From Thiobacillus sp. 63-78 (GTDB lineage Bacteria > Pseudomonadota > Gammaproteobacteria > Burkholderiales > Thiobacillaceae): a stretch of DNA of 64,000 nucleotides. A program made the translations under genes and the position numbers. The notes under the pieces are model-generated. The model was not told the DNA's origin and did no database searches. It worked only from the letters and a program-made list of their open reading frames with translations. The stretch covers positions 1 to 64,000 of the forward strand of contig MKWM01000044.1 in assembly GCA_001899765.1 (NCBI GenBank), in the 5' to 3' direction. Positions 26,551 to 35,494 of the stretch are shown here, in pieces (within the stretch, counting starts at the first letter, position 1; each line of letters starts with the position of its first letter).

Positions 26551-26979
26551 TTGCAAGCACTCAACGATGTTCCCAATGTCGTGCACGTCATCCAGTTGGC
26601 GGTGGCGCCGGTATTCCTGTTAACGGGGGTCGGGGCGATTCTGAACGTGCTGGTCAATCGCCTGTCACGAGTCGTGGACCGTTTCCGCGTACTGGGTCGC
26701 AGCGCGCCGGATACCGCCGCTGCGACGCAGACCGAAATGATCATGCTCGGACGCCGGGCGCACATGATTCATTGGGCGATCGGTTTGTGCACGACCTGCG
26801 CATTGCTGGTTTGCATGGTCATTGCCACGCTTTTCGTCGGCTCAATGAGCGGTGTGGAAGTGCCCAGTCTCATTGCCGTGCTCTTCATTACCGCCATGCT
26901 TTTGCTCGTCGCCGGACTGCTTTGTTTCCTGCGCGAAATCACGCTCGCCACCAGCAGCATCCAGACCATGCCGCGTTAG
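26551..26979 (+). CDS. DUF2721 family membrane protein
   Basis: A 142-residue protein with three hydrophobic segments: near the N-terminus (VAPVFLLTGVGAILNVL), the middle (WAIGLCTTCALLVCMVIATLF) and the C-terminal half (LIAVLFITAMLLLVAGLLCFL). The arrangement and the cytoplasmic RLSRVVDRFR loop match DUF2721, whose function is unknown. The start is TTG directly after the hemW stop, preceded by AAGGAAA as ribosome site. It is convergent with the next gene, 6 bp apart. Confidence 0.85.
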   Translation: MQALNDVPNVVHVIQLAVAPVFLLTGVGAILNVLVNRLSRVVDRFRVLGRSAPDTAAATQTEMIMLGRRAHMIHWAIGLCTTCALLVCMVIATLFVGSMSGVEVPSLIAVLFITAMLLLVAGLLCFLREITLATSSIQTMPR

Positions 26980-26985
26980 GGTCGG

Positions 26986-27702
26986 TTAAAAGCGCTCGCC
27001 TGCGTGCAGATAGCGCCACTGTCCCGGCGGCAGTTTCCCCAGCGGGATGCGACCGAGGCGGATACGTTTCATCGACAGAACCTTGAGACCGACGGATTCG
27101 CACATGTGCTGAATCTGCCCGGGCCGGAGGCCTTTCAGCGCGATCCGCAGACGGGTCTCGCTCTGCCGGCTGACCTTGATGGAGGCGGGCACGCGGCCCC
27201 GGAAGGCAATACCCTGGTTCAGCCGCCCGAGCCCGCTGGCGGCCAGTTCGCCCGCGATTTCGACGATGACTTCGTGTTCCAGTGTGGCGGCGTCTTCGGT
27301 CAGCTTGCGCACCACGCGCCAGTCCTGGCTGAAGACGACAAGACCGCTGGCGCAGGCTTCCAGGGGCATGCACCCGATCAGCCGGGCGAAGTGCTTTTTC
27401 AGCGGGCGGATGCCGGAGACGTCTTCGGCCCATAGCGTGGCGGCGTCGGGCAGCGGCGGCACGGGCCTGTCGCCAAGGTCTGGTCCGGACACCTGGTGCC
27501 CTAGCAGGGTGACGGGCTCAGCCTGGCCGGGATCGGCCCTGGGGTCGATTTCGATGCGGGGGTCGCTGACGCGGAACTGCGGTTCCTCGACCACCACCCC
27601 GTCCACCCGCACCCAACCGCCGGTGATGATGAGCTCCGCTTCGCGGCGCGAGCAGTGGCGGAGCTCGGCGACACGTTTGGCAAGGCGGATGGAATCGGTC
27701 AT
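26986..27702 (-). CDS. RluF/RsuA-like pseudouridine synthase homologue with altered catalytic residues
   Basis: A 238-residue protein with an N-terminal S4 RNA-binding domain (about 3-60: RLAKRVAELRHCSRREAELIITGGWVRV in two halves) and a pseudouridine-synthase-like domain. At the usual GRLDxxSxGL motif it reads MPLEACASGL, so the catalytic Asp position is Glu115. The conserved Tyr of the following EKEY-type motif is Val145. The C-terminal RIRLGRIPLGKLPPGQWRYL matches the RluF/RsuA family end. Active members isomerise uridine in rRNA; this one may be inactive or an RNA-binding derivative. It is divergent from the hydrolase gene (156-bp gap). Confidence 0.88.
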   Translation of the reverse strand: MTDSIRLAKRVAELRHCSRREAELIITGGWVRVDGVVVEEPQFRVSDPRIEIDPRADPGQAEPVTLLGHQVSGPDLGDRPVPPLPDAATLWAEDVSGIRPLKKHFARLIGCMPLEACASGLVVFSQDWRVVRKLTEDAATLEHEVIVEIAGELAASGLGRLNQGIAFRGRVPASIKVSRQSETRLRIALKGLRPGQIQHMCESVGLKVLSMKRIRLGRIPLGKLPPGQWRYLHAGERF

Positions 27703-27858
27703 GACAACAGGCCTGGGCGGTAAGCTTGCAAGTTTACCGTCATGCCGTGCCGCCGAGGCCCCGATCCGAAGAAGTTGTGAGGGGCATGCGCCGCGGGGTA
27801 TGCTTTTGGAACGATCAATCCGATCGCCAAGCCTGATGATCAAACCTGGAGCCCTCCG

Positions 27859-28647
27859 ATGAAAACCGTCCTTGCCTTGTCGTTGTTGTTGTTCACTTCA
27901 TCCGCCCTTGCCGCCGTGATCGGCAAGGATGTCAGCTACAAGGCGGGCGACACCGTCATGAAAGGTTTCCTGGCGTATGACGATGCCGTCAAATCAAAGC
28001 GTGCCGGCGTGCTGGTGGTGCCGGAATGGTGGGGCGCCAACGATTACGCGCGCAAGCGGGCACACATGCTGGCGAACGCAGGCTATGTGGCGCTGGTAGT
28101 CGACATGTATGGCAACGGCCAGGTGGCGGACAATCCCCAGGATGCCGGGGCACTGGCGGGTAACGTCAACAAGAATCCGCCGCTGGCCCTGAGCCGTTTC
28201 CAGGCGGCGGAGCGTTTTCTCGCCAAACAGCCCAATGTGAAAAAAGACGAGATCGCCGCGCTGGGCTACTGCTTCGGCGGCGGGGTGGTGCTCAACATGG
28301 TGCGCGCCGGCGAACCGCTGAAATCGGCGATCACCTATCACGGCATCCTGGCGACCGACGTGCCGGTGAAACCGGGCAGCATCAAGACCAAGCTGCGCAT
28401 CTTCACCGGCGAAGCCGACCCTCTCGTGCCGCCCGAGCAGGTCGAGGCGTTCCGCACGGAAATGGACAACGCCAAGGCCGATTACATGGTGGTGAGCTAT
28501 CCGGGCGCCAAGCATACCTTCACCAACCGCGAGGCCGACAGCTATGCCGCGCAGTTCGGCCTGCCGTTGAAATACGATCCGGTGGCGGACAAGGACTCCT
28601 GGACACGGACGCTCGAATTCCTGCGAGCCACCCTCAACAATGACTGA
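27859..28647 (+). CDS. Secreted dienelactone hydrolase family protein
   Basis: A 262-residue alpha/beta hydrolase with a cleavable signal peptide (about residues 1-18, ending ALAA). The catalytic triad typical of dienelactone hydrolases is visible: Cys in GYCFGGG, Asp in GEADPLVPPEQ and His in GAKHTFTN. The VVPEWWGAND segment is also typical. It probably acts in the periplasm on an ester or lactone; no aromatic degradation genes are nearby to suggest a substrate. It overlaps folE by 8 bp. Confidence 0.92.
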   Translation: MKTVLALSLLLFTSSALAAVIGKDVSYKAGDTVMKGFLAYDDAVKSKRAGVLVVPEWWGANDYARKRAHMLANAGYVALVVDMYGNGQVADNPQDAGALAGNVNKNPPLALSRFQAAERFLAKQPNVKKDEIAALGYCFGGGVVLNMVRAGEPLKSAITYHGILATDVPVKPGSIKTKLRIFTGEADPLVPPEQVEAFRTEMDNAKADYMVVSYPGAKHTFTNREADSYAAQFGLPLKYDPVADKDSWTRTLEFLRATLNND

Positions 28648-29287
28648 AGCCTGCGACCACGACGATTGCCATGCGCCCGTCGGCGACGGCAGCCTCGGCA
28701 TTCCGCAGATCGGGGCTTTCGATCCCGCGGCATTCGAACGCGCGGTAAACGACATGCTCACCGCCTGCGGCGTGGCGCCCGATTCGGTGCATACCGGACG
28801 GACCGCGCAACGGGTGCGCGAGCTATGGCAGAAGCGTCTGCTCGGCGGCTATGCGATCTCTCCCGAGGAGACGCTGGGCGAGGGCTTCGCCGACGAGCGC
28901 GACGACATGGTGGTGGTGCGCGGCATCGCGGTGCATGGCGTGTGTCCGCATCATCTGGTGCCGTTTCGCGGCGTGGCGCACGTCGCCTATATTCCGGGCG
29001 GACGGCTGCACGGTTTCGGGCGCATCGCACGCATGGTCGACGCCATCGGTCACCGCTTCACCTACCAGGAATGGATGACGCGCGATATCGCCGAGGCGCT
29101 GGTGACGCATGGCCGGGCCCGGGGTGCAGCGTGCATCGTCGAGGCCGAGCAGTTGTGCCTGCTGCTGGGCGAGGACCGGCGCGGCGACGAGCGCGTCGTC
29201 ACGCAGGCCTTCAGCGGCAGCTTCCGGACCAGCGACCAGCAGCGCAACGAATTCCTGCGTGCCGTCGCGCAGCGGGAATTGCGTTGA
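28640..29287 (+). CDS. folE: GTP cyclohydrolase I family protein (FolE-like), divergent active site
   Basis: FolE converts GTP to 7,8-dihydroneopterin triphosphate for folate synthesis. The 215-residue protein keeps the zinc ligands (Cys102 and His105 in CPHHLVPF, Cys173), the QE pair (143-144) and the C-terminal NEFLRAV. Compared with E. coli FolE from memory, several catalytic positions differ: the Ser-Lys pair of LSK is Gly-Arg (127-128), His179 is Gln171 and Arg185 is Gly177. It may be a distinct subfamily with altered activity. The ATG overlaps the hydrolase gene. Confidence 0.82.
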   Translation: MTEACDHDDCHAPVGDGSLGIPQIGAFDPAAFERAVNDMLTACGVAPDSVHTGRTAQRVRELWQKRLLGGYAISPEETLGEGFADERDDMVVVRGIAVHGVCPHHLVPFRGVAHVAYIPGGRLHGFGRIARMVDAIGHRFTYQEWMTRDIAEALVTHGRARGAACIVEAEQLCLLLGEDRRGDERVVTQAFSGSFRTSDQQRNEFLRAVAQRELR

Positions 29288-29431
29288 GCGACGGTGCGTT
29301 TGGCGATGCCGGGACGACGGCGACGGCTTCCTTTGTCGTGTCCGCGCTCGGGGACGGCCGGCATGAGCGGGAACAGGCAGCCGGCCGGGACGTATCGCGG
29401 CCGGCTGGATATATAGTGGATTGAAACGCTG

Positions 29432-29908
29432 ATGGCCCGCCGCAATCCTGCACTGCGTCCGCGCACGCTGATCCTGCCGCCGGCACCCTATGCCGCGGCC
29501 ATCCTGGGCGGCTGGTGGCTGGACCGCACCCAATGGGCGCTGCCGCTGGATCTGGGCGCGGCGACGCGGCCGCTGGGCTGGCTTGTGGTGGGGCTGGGGC
29601 TGGCATTGTTCATCTGGGTGCTGTGGACCTTTACGCGACACCACACCACGGTCAACCCGTATGGCGGCGCATCGACCCTGTGCACGCAGGGCCCGTTCCG
29701 TTACAGCCGCAACCCGATCTACCTGAGCGACTGGTTCGTGCTGGTCGGCGTGTCGTGCCTGCTGGGCACGGTCTGGCCGCTCGTGTTCGCGCCCCTGATC
29801 TGGGTCATGATTCGCTTTGGCGTGATCCGGCACGAAGAAGCCCACCTCGAAGCGAAATTCGGCGATACCTACCGGGACTATACGGCCCGCGTCGGGCGCT
29901 GGATCTGA
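29432..29908 (+). CDS. Isoprenylcysteine carboxyl methyltransferase-like membrane methyltransferase
   Basis: A 158-residue membrane protein with about four hydrophobic segments and the C-terminal ICMT/PEMT-type SAM-binding pattern. It shows GPFRYSRNPIYLSDW (the RxPxY element), then EEAHLEAKFGDTYRDYTARVGRWI (the EE and Y...R/W ending). Family members methylate isoprenylcysteines, phospholipids or other small molecules; the bacterial substrates are mostly unknown. The 144 bp upstream hold a GGATATATAGTGG stretch that could be part of a promoter. Confidence 0.85.
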   Translation: MARRNPALRPRTLILPPAPYAAAILGGWWLDRTQWALPLDLGAATRPLGWLVVGLGLALFIWVLWTFTRHHTTVNPYGGASTLCTQGPFRYSRNPIYLSDWFVLVGVSCLLGTVWPLVFAPLIWVMIRFGVIRHEEAHLEAKFGDTYRDYTARVGRWI

Positions 29909-30017
29909 CCGCAGCGGGAGGCATCCGCCCGCAGCATCCGGCATGTCGTCACGTCCGCGCTACAGCAAGACCCGGGCATGGCCGTTATTGAACGGACATG
30001 CCCACAGGAGTCTTGCC

Positions 30018-30371
30018 ATGAACATTACCCTGCATGACAAATCGCTGGAAATCCGTCTCACGACAGCGGCACAGAAGGCGCTCGCACGGCGCGACCGGCC
30101 GCTGGTGGCCGAGATGGAACTGCTGTTTTCCTGTCTGCTGCGCAAACGCGTGTACTTTGGCGAGTCGCCGGAGCAGTCCACCCCGGTCAACGATCGCCTC
30201 TCGGTGCGCTTCAAACCCATCATGACCCGCCGCTGCAGCGTGGCCGAAGGCGGCGCGGCACCGCCATCCGAGCGGTTCCCGCTCGAAAATCCACGGCCCT
30301 ACGTGCCCAACTGGCTGGCGATCGACTACCGGCGGGGCCAGTGGGTCGGCGAATTCGGCTACGCCCGCTAA
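30018..30371 (+). CDS. Conserved protein of unknown function
   Basis: A 117-residue soluble protein with no recognised domain. It has an N-terminal MNITLHDKSLEIRLTTAAQ, a central MELLFSCLLRKRVYF with one cysteine, and a C-terminal tryptophan-containing PNWLAIDYRRGQWVGEFGYAR. There is no signal peptide or membrane segment. The start is supported by CAGGAG 8 bp upstream of the ATG. Basic and aromatic residues are frequent. Codon use looks like that of its neighbours, so it appears to be a real gene. Confidence 0.75.
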   Translation: MNITLHDKSLEIRLTTAAQKALARRDRPLVAEMELLFSCLLRKRVYFGESPEQSTPVNDRLSVRFKPIMTRRCSVAEGGAAPPSERFPLENPRPYVPNWLAIDYRRGQWVGEFGYAR

Positions 30372-30593
30372 GGATTTTCCGCAGGCCCGTGGCGTCAGCT
30401 TGCGAAGACCGGCAGGAAACGCCCTGGCCAGTGCCAGGCGGCCCGTTGCTTAAAGTTTGCGTATCCCGGACCGATACCCTTGTCTCAATAAGAACTGCCT
30501 GTGCGCGTGACGCTTTCCAGATGATGAGCCGGCCAGACGAACACCCGATTGTTTGGGCGACAACATGCCCAAGGCGTACCCGTACCCGTCGGC

Positions 30594-31694
30594 ATGGATA
30601 AGGTTGACGACGCTTCACCCTCCGCCCCCCTCGAATTGGCGCAATGCCATATCCGGGTATTCGTCGCGCTGCCCATCCTGATCGGCTGGTATCTGTTCTG
30701 GTCTGTGCAGGCACGCAGCACCGAGGCCAATACCGGCCTGGCGGGCCTGTGCGTGTTCTATGCCTTCGCGCTGGCGCATTGGGCCCATGTGAAACGCTAT
30801 CCGGGCATCTATCCCCAGCGTCGGGTCGTGGCGATCGTGATGGACCAGCTGGGCTGTTTCATCGGGATGCTGCTTACGCGGGAACTGGGGACGATCATCA
30901 TCTTTCTGAATCTCTGGATATCGCTGGGCAACGGAATCCGCTTCGGCGTGAAATGGATGGCCCTGTCGGCCACCCTCGCGACGACCGGGCTGATCGTCCT
31001 GAGCATGGTGTCGGATTACTGGAGCCAGCGCCCCATCTGGATCATCAGCCTGGTATTGCTCAATGCGGCGATCCCGGCCTATGTGGCGAGTCTGATCCGC
31101 GGTTTTCACGACGGCCAGGCCAGGCTTGCCCAATACGCCGATCACATGGAGAGGATGGCCCTGAAGGATGGCCTGACCGGCTTGCCCAACCGGGCGGCAT
31201 TGTTCGATGAATTCGGGAAGGCAAGCGCTCACGCCCGGCGTACGGGGGCGGCCATCGCCGTGCTCTACTTCGATCTGGACGGGTTCAAGCAGGTCAACGA
31301 CAGGCTCGGGCACGCGCAGGGCGACGTGCTGCTCAAGGAAGCGGCCCACTGCGCGAACGCCGTGCTGCGAGGCGAGGACGTCCTGGCCCGCCTGGGCGGG
31401 GATGAATTCGTCGTCCTGCTGCGGGTGCATGATTCCGGCAAACGGGCTCGCAGGGTCGCGGAGAGAATCCGGCAGTCCATCGCTTCCATCGAGGCGATCG
31501 ACGGCAATCCGGTCCATGTGACCGCTTCCGTCGGGATGGTGGTGGTGAGCGGCCTGGATGCGGACCGCCTGGGCGCCGAACGGATCGTCCACGAAGCCGA
31601 CCTCAATATATATGCGGCCAAGAAAGAGGGCAAGAACCAGATCGTGCTGACCACGCTGTCGAGCGAAATCAGGCTGGCTGCCCGGCGCGCCTAA
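30594..31694 (+). CDS. Membrane-bound diguanylate cyclase
   Basis: A 366-residue protein with about six membrane helices in its first 190 residues and a C-terminal GGDEF domain. The latter starts KDGLTGLPNRAALFDEF and has FDLDGFKQVNDRLGHAQGD and the intact RLGGDEF (about residue 267). It should synthesise cyclic-di-GMP in response to a membrane signal. There is no RxxD inhibitory motif at the usual place (EDVLARLGGDEF). The stop overlaps the convergent tatD stop by 4 bp. Confidence 0.93.
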   Translation: MDKVDDASPSAPLELAQCHIRVFVALPILIGWYLFWSVQARSTEANTGLAGLCVFYAFALAHWAHVKRYPGIYPQRRVVAIVMDQLGCFIGMLLTRELGTIIIFLNLWISLGNGIRFGVKWMALSATLATTGLIVLSMVSDYWSQRPIWIISLVLLNAAIPAYVASLIRGFHDGQARLAQYADHMERMALKDGLTGLPNRAALFDEFGKASAHARRTGAAIAVLYFDLDGFKQVNDRLGHAQGDVLLKEAAHCANAVLRGEDVLARLGGDEFVVLLRVHDSGKRARRVAERIRQSIASIEAIDGNPVHVTASVGMVVVSGLDADRLGAERIVHEADLNIYAAKKEGKNQIVLTTLSSEIRLAARRA

Positions 31695-32470
31695 CCCGGG
31701 TCTTCCGCCAGGCCGAAGAGCGTCCGCGCGTTGCGGGTGGTGGCCCGGGCCACCGTCGCGATATCCAGCCCGCGCAGCTCGGCCAGCGTTTGCGCGATGC
31801 GCGGCAGCTCGCCCGGCGCGTTGCGGCCGTGTCCGATCCATGCCGGCGGGATGTCGGGACTGTCGGTTTCCAGCACGATGGCGTCGAGCGGCAGATTGAC
31901 CGCCAGTCGTCGCAGGTTGTTGGCGCGAGTCCAGGTGAAGGCGCCACCAAAACCGAGTTTGAATCCCAGCTTGATGAATTCGTCCGCCTGTTGCGGACTG
32001 CCGTTGAAGGCATGCGCAATGCCGCCGCGTACCCGGATCCTGCGCAACTGCTTCAGCAGTTCGTCGTTGGCGCGGCGGCAGTGCAGCAGCACGGGCAGGT
32101 CGTGGTCGCGTGCGATTTTCAACTGTTCGACAAAGAAGTATTCCTGCGTCGCACGGTCGAGGCCCCGGACAAATAAATCGAGCCCGATTTCACCGACAGC
32201 CACCGGGCGTCGCGCCCCGATTTGCGCGCGCAGATCGGCGAGGTGTTCCGGACGGTGGACGCTGATATACATGGGATGCAGGCCCCATGCCGGCAGGCAG
32301 CCGGGATAGCGCGTGCAGGCGGCGGCCACCGCGGCGAAATTGTCGCGGCTGACGGCGGGGACCACCTGGATGCCGACACCGGCTGCCACGGCGCGCGCGT
32401 ACTCGGCATCGCGGTCGGCGTCGAATTCGGTGGCGTCGAGATGGCAGTGGGTATCAATGAAAAACGGCAC
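31691..32470 (-). CDS. tatD: TatD family metal-dependent hydrolase (DNase)
   Basis: TatD proteins are TIM-barrel, divalent-metal nucleases with 3'-5' exonuclease activity. The 259-residue protein starts FIDTHCHLD, with the metal-binding HxH, and has WGLHPMY, VGEIGLDLF, LPVLLHCRRANDE, HAFNG and LETDSPD. Start choice is awkward: the only close in-frame candidate is GTG at 32470 (VPFFIDTHCHL), which lies inside the terminator hairpin of the upstream gene; a GTG at 32506 would add 12 residues. Translation may be coupled to readthrough. Confidence 0.93.
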   Translation of the reverse strand: MPFFIDTHCHLDATEFDADRDAEYARAVAAGVGIQVVPAVSRDNFAAVAAACTRYPGCLPAWGLHPMYISVHRPEHLADLRAQIGARRPVAVGEIGLDLFVRGLDRATQEYFFVEQLKIARDHDLPVLLHCRRANDELLKQLRRIRVRGGIAHAFNGSPQQADEFIKLGFKLGFGGAFTWTRANNLRRLAVNLPLDAIVLETDSPDIPPAWIGHGRNAPGELPRIAQTLAELRGLDIATVARATTRNARTLFGLAEDPG

Positions 32471-32492
32471 CGTGTCGGGTGCCGTTTTTTTT
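32461..32492 (-). terminator. Terminator hairpin between the Bax-inhibitor gene and tatD
   Basis: The arms 32461-32471 and 32478-32488 form a perfect 11-bp stem (AACGGCACC core) with a 6-base loop. A T-run follows on the plus strand and a shorter one on the minus strand, so it could act in both directions. It lies between the yccA stop and the tatD coding region; the putative tatD GTG start is in one arm. Confidence 0.75.
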
Positions 32493-32508
32493 GTGAAGCC
32501 GTTCACGT

Positions 32509-33177
32509 TCAGTCGTTGTTGGCGAAGCCCAGCAGGCTCAGCAGGCTGGTGAAGAGGTTGAAAATGGCCACGAACAGGGTGACGGTCGCCATGATGTAGT
32601 TGGTTTCGCCGCCATGGATGATGTTGCTGGTCTCGTACAGGATGAGGCCGGACATCAGCAGCACGAACATCGCCGATACCGCCAGCGACAGGCCCGGCAT
32701 GTTGAAGAAGATCGCGCCCAGACCGGCAAGGAAGGCGACCAGGATGCCGACCATGAGGAAGCCGCCCATGAAACTGAAGTTCTTGCGGGTGGTCATCACG
32801 TAGGCCGACAGCGCCAGGAAGATCGCCGCAGTGCCGCCCATCGCCATCATGACCACCTGCGAACCGTTGGGCAGCGACAGGTAGGCGTTGAGGATCGGGC
32901 CGAGCGTGTAGCCCATGAAGCCGGTCAGCGCGAACACGAAGGCGATGCCGAGTCCGCTGTCGCGGAACTTGGTGGTGAGGAACAGCAGGCCGTAAAAACC
33001 GACCAGCGTGAGGATGACGCCGGGATGCGGCAGGTTCAGCGCCATCGCCGCGCCTGCGGTGAGCGCGGAAAACGCCAGCGTCATCGCCAGCAGCATGTAG
33101 GTGTTCTTGACGACCTTGTTGACGGCCGATACCGCTGTGGGCTGGCTGCGGCCCAGGGTGGTGACTTGCGGGTTCAT
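32509..33177 (-). CDS. Bax inhibitor-1 / YccA family membrane protein
   Basis: A 222-residue protein with seven hydrophobic segments, typical of the BI-1/YccA/YbhL family. The last ends with a short LLGFANND tail containing the C-terminal acidic residue. GYTLGPILNAYL and SALTAGAAMAL are family-like. E. coli YccA binds and modulates the membrane protease FtsH; a similar role here is inference. The ATG is preceded by AGAAGGAG at ideal spacing. It lies 154 bp downstream of the slipin gene and ends in a strong hairpin. Confidence 0.93.
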   Translation of the reverse strand: MNPQVTTLGRSQPTAVSAVNKVVKNTYMLLAMTLAFSALTAGAAMALNLPHPGVILTLVGFYGLLFLTTKFRDSGLGIAFVFALTGFMGYTLGPILNAYLSLPNGSQVVMMAMGGTAAIFLALSAYVMTTRKNFSFMGGFLMVGILVAFLAGLGAIFFNMPGLSLAVSAMFVLLMSGLILYETSNIIHGGETNYIMATVTLFVAIFNLFTSLLSLLGFANND

Positions 33178-33331
33178 CAAAGCTCCTTCTGTCTGTCTTG
33201 AAATAATGTACCTGCTCAGAGTCGATCCGGCCGGTACGAGTTCCCGTGCCATGACGGAACTGAAGCATGAGCATACCGCGATGTGGGGCCGGTGGCCACC
33301 CATGCGCGGGCGAACCGGGTGCCGGAAGGCG

Positions 33332-34090
33332 TCATTCCCCCCGTTCCATGCCGCGCTGCAGCAGATTCATCACTTCGACCGGCATCGGAAAAACAATGGT
33401 GTTGGAGCGGTCGCCGGCGATGTTGGAGAGCGTCTGCAGATAACGCAACTGCATGGCCTGCGGCTTGACGGCAAGAATTTCCGCGGCGGCAAGCAGTTTC
33501 TCCGCAGCCTGCAATTCGCCTTCCGCATGGATGATCTTGGCGCGCCGATCGCGCTCGGCTTCGGCCTGTTTGGCGATCGCGCGCACCATCGATTCATCGA
33601 TATCGACGTGCTTGATTTCGACGTTGGAGACCTTGATGCCCCAGGCGTCGGTCTGGGTATCGAGCAACTGCTGGATGTCGTGATTCAGGCGTTCGCGTTC
33701 GGCCAGCATGTCGTCGAGCTCGTGCTTGCCCAGCACCGCGCGCAGCGTGGTCTGTGCCAGCTGGCTGGTCGCGTTCATGTATTCCTCCACCTGCAGGATC
33801 GCCTTGGCCGGATCGATGACGCGGAAATAGACGACCGCGTTGACCTTGACCGAGACGTTGTCGCGCGAGATCACGTCCTGGCTCGGCACGTCGAACACCA
33901 CGGTGCGCAGGTCGACCCGCACCATCTGCTGGATGCCGGGGAGGATGATCACCAGCCCCGGCCCCTTCGCCTTCCAGAAGCGCCCGAGCATGAACACCAC
34001 GCCGCGCTCGTATTCGCGCAGGATGCGCAGGCTGGAGATCAACAGTGCAATGACCACGAAGACGACGAAGAAGCCGCTGAATTCAAACAT
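33332..34090 (-). CDS. Slipin (SPFH/band 7 membrane protein)
   Basis: A 252-residue SPFH protein: an N-terminal membrane hairpin (about 6-24), a band-7 domain with [23 protein letters not shown] and [20 protein letters not shown], then an alanine/glutamate-rich helical tail ([20 protein letters not shown]) that likely drives oligomerisation. Slipins form membrane microdomains and are typically partnered with NfeD proteins, which is exactly the upstream neighbour (2-bp gap). Confidence 0.95.
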   Translation of the reverse strand: MFEFSGFFVVFVVIALLISSLRILREYERGVVFMLGRFWKAKGPGLVIILPGIQQMVRVDLRTVVFDVPSQDVISRDNVSVKVNAVVYFRVIDPAKAILQVEEYMNATSQLAQTTLRAVLGKHELDDMLAERERLNHDIQQLLDTQTDAWGIKVSNVEIKHVDIDESMVRAIAKQAEAERDRRAKIIHAEGELQAAEKLLAAAEILAVKPQAMQLRYLQTLSNIAGDRSNTIVFPMPVEVMNLLQRGMERGE

Positions 34091-34092
34091 GC

Positions 34093-35406
34093 CTATTCTC
34101 CTTGCCAGGGTTCGACATCGAGTACCAGGTCGTGCCGCGCACGCACCCGGATCGTACTGCCGGGCGGCAGGGGAACCGTGCTGCGCACGCGCCAGCGCTC
34201 GCTGTGCACGCGCGCCCAGCCCTCGCGCTCGATCGCTTCCAGGGTGATGCCGGTGGCGCCGACCAGTTCCTCGGCGCCGGTTACCACTGGCCGCTGGCGT
34301 GCGCGCAGCGCCATGCTGGCGACAAAAAAGCTGAACAGGGCGCTGATCAGCGCCACGGGTACGATCAGCATCCAGGGCAGCCCGTAGCCAGGCAGGTCGG
34401 TGTCGATCAGCATGACGGAACCCAGGATGAATGCGGCTATGCCGCCCAGTCCGAGCGCGCCGAAGCTGGGCACGAAGGCCTCCGAGATCATCAGTACGAT
34501 GCCCAGCAGCATCAGGGCCAGTCCGGCATAGCTGATCGGCATGGCCTGCATCGCAAACAGCCCGAGCAGCAGGCAGATGCCGCCGACCACGCCGGGAAAC
34601 AGCATGCCGGGGTTGGCGAATTCGTAGATCAGTCCGTAGAGGCCGAGCAGCATCAGGATGTAGGCGATGCCGGGGTCGCCGATCACGGCCAGCAGACGGC
34701 TGCGCCAGTCGGGCATGACGCGTTCGACGGTGGCATGGGCGGTATCCAGGGTGATCGTGCGGCCGTCAAGCTTGACGCTGCGGCCGTTCAGTTGCCGCAG
34801 CAGGTCGTCCAGATCGGTCGCGACAAGATCGACCACATTCAGCTTCAGCGCTTCCGATGCAGGCAGGCTGACCGCTTCGCGCACGGCGCGCTCGGCCCAC
34901 GCGGCATTGCGTCCGCGCAATTCCGCCAGACCACGGATGTAAGCCGCGGCGTCGTGCACGACCTTGCGCATCCTGGTGTCGTCCGCCGGCGCGGCGGATT
35001 TGTCGCCCGACGGGGCCAGTTCGATCGGTGTCGCGGCGCCCAGGTTGGTGGCCGGCGCCATCGCCGCGATATGGCTGGCATACAGGATGTAGGTGCCCGC
35101 GCTGGCGGCGCGCGCGCCCTGGGGGAAGACGTAGGTCGCGACCGGTACCGGCGAGGCAAGGATGGCCTGGATGATGTCGCGCATCGAAGTGTCCAGCCCG
35201 CCTGGCGTGTCCAGTTCGATCACGACCAGTCGGGCCTGGTGCTCGATCGCCTTGTCAAGGCCACGCACCAGGTAGTCCGCGCTGGCCGGCCCGATCGCGC
35301 CTTGCACCGCCAGCACGCGCACGCTGGCGGCGTTCGCAGCGAAGGGCAGCAGCAGAACCAGGAAGGTGAACAGCGTGAAGCGTGACAGGGGGCGAAGCGC
35401 GTTCAT
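34093..35406 (-). CDS. NfeD family protein with N-terminal ClpP-class serine protease domain
   Basis: A 437-residue long-form NfeD. A signal peptide (about 1-25, ending AANA) precedes a SppA/ClpP-like protease domain with [11 protein letters not shown] and [12 protein letters not shown] (candidate catalytic Ser) and NLGAATPI. Four to six membrane segments follow, then a C-terminal OB-fold (about 370-437, [13 protein letters not shown]). NfeD proteins cleave or assemble with slipin. It precedes the slipin gene by 2 bp. Confidence 0.94.
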   Translation of the reverse strand: MNALRPLSRFTLFTFLVLLLPFAANAASVRVLAVQGAIGPASADYLVRGLDKAIEHQARLVVIELDTPGGLDTSMRDIIQAILASPVPVATYVFPQGARAASAGTYILYASHIAAMAPATNLGAATPIELAPSGDKSAAPADDTRMRKVVHDAAAYIRGLAELRGRNAAWAERAVREAVSLPASEALKLNVVDLVATDLDDLLRQLNGRSVKLDGRTITLDTAHATVERVMPDWRSRLLAVIGDPGIAYILMLLGLYGLIYEFANPGMLFPGVVGGICLLLGLFAMQAMPISYAGLALMLLGIVLMISEAFVPSFGALGLGGIAAFILGSVMLIDTDLPGYGLPWMLIVPVALISALFSFFVASMALRARQRPVVTGAEELVGATGITLEAIEREGWARVHSERWRVRSTVPLPPGSTIRVRARHDLVLDVEPWQGE

Positions 35407-35494
35407 CCTCTCACTGTAGACGCAATCCTGAAAGTCGTCGGCTGCGGTCTGGCGTGCAGCCGGGGCTGACGAGGCGGATACGGCCTGTCGCGGG

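Noticed and set aside
33285-33305. A short palindromic patch (GGTGGCCACC) between slipin and the Bax-inhibitor gene
   Set aside because: It is too short and GC-rich to distinguish from chance in this genome.
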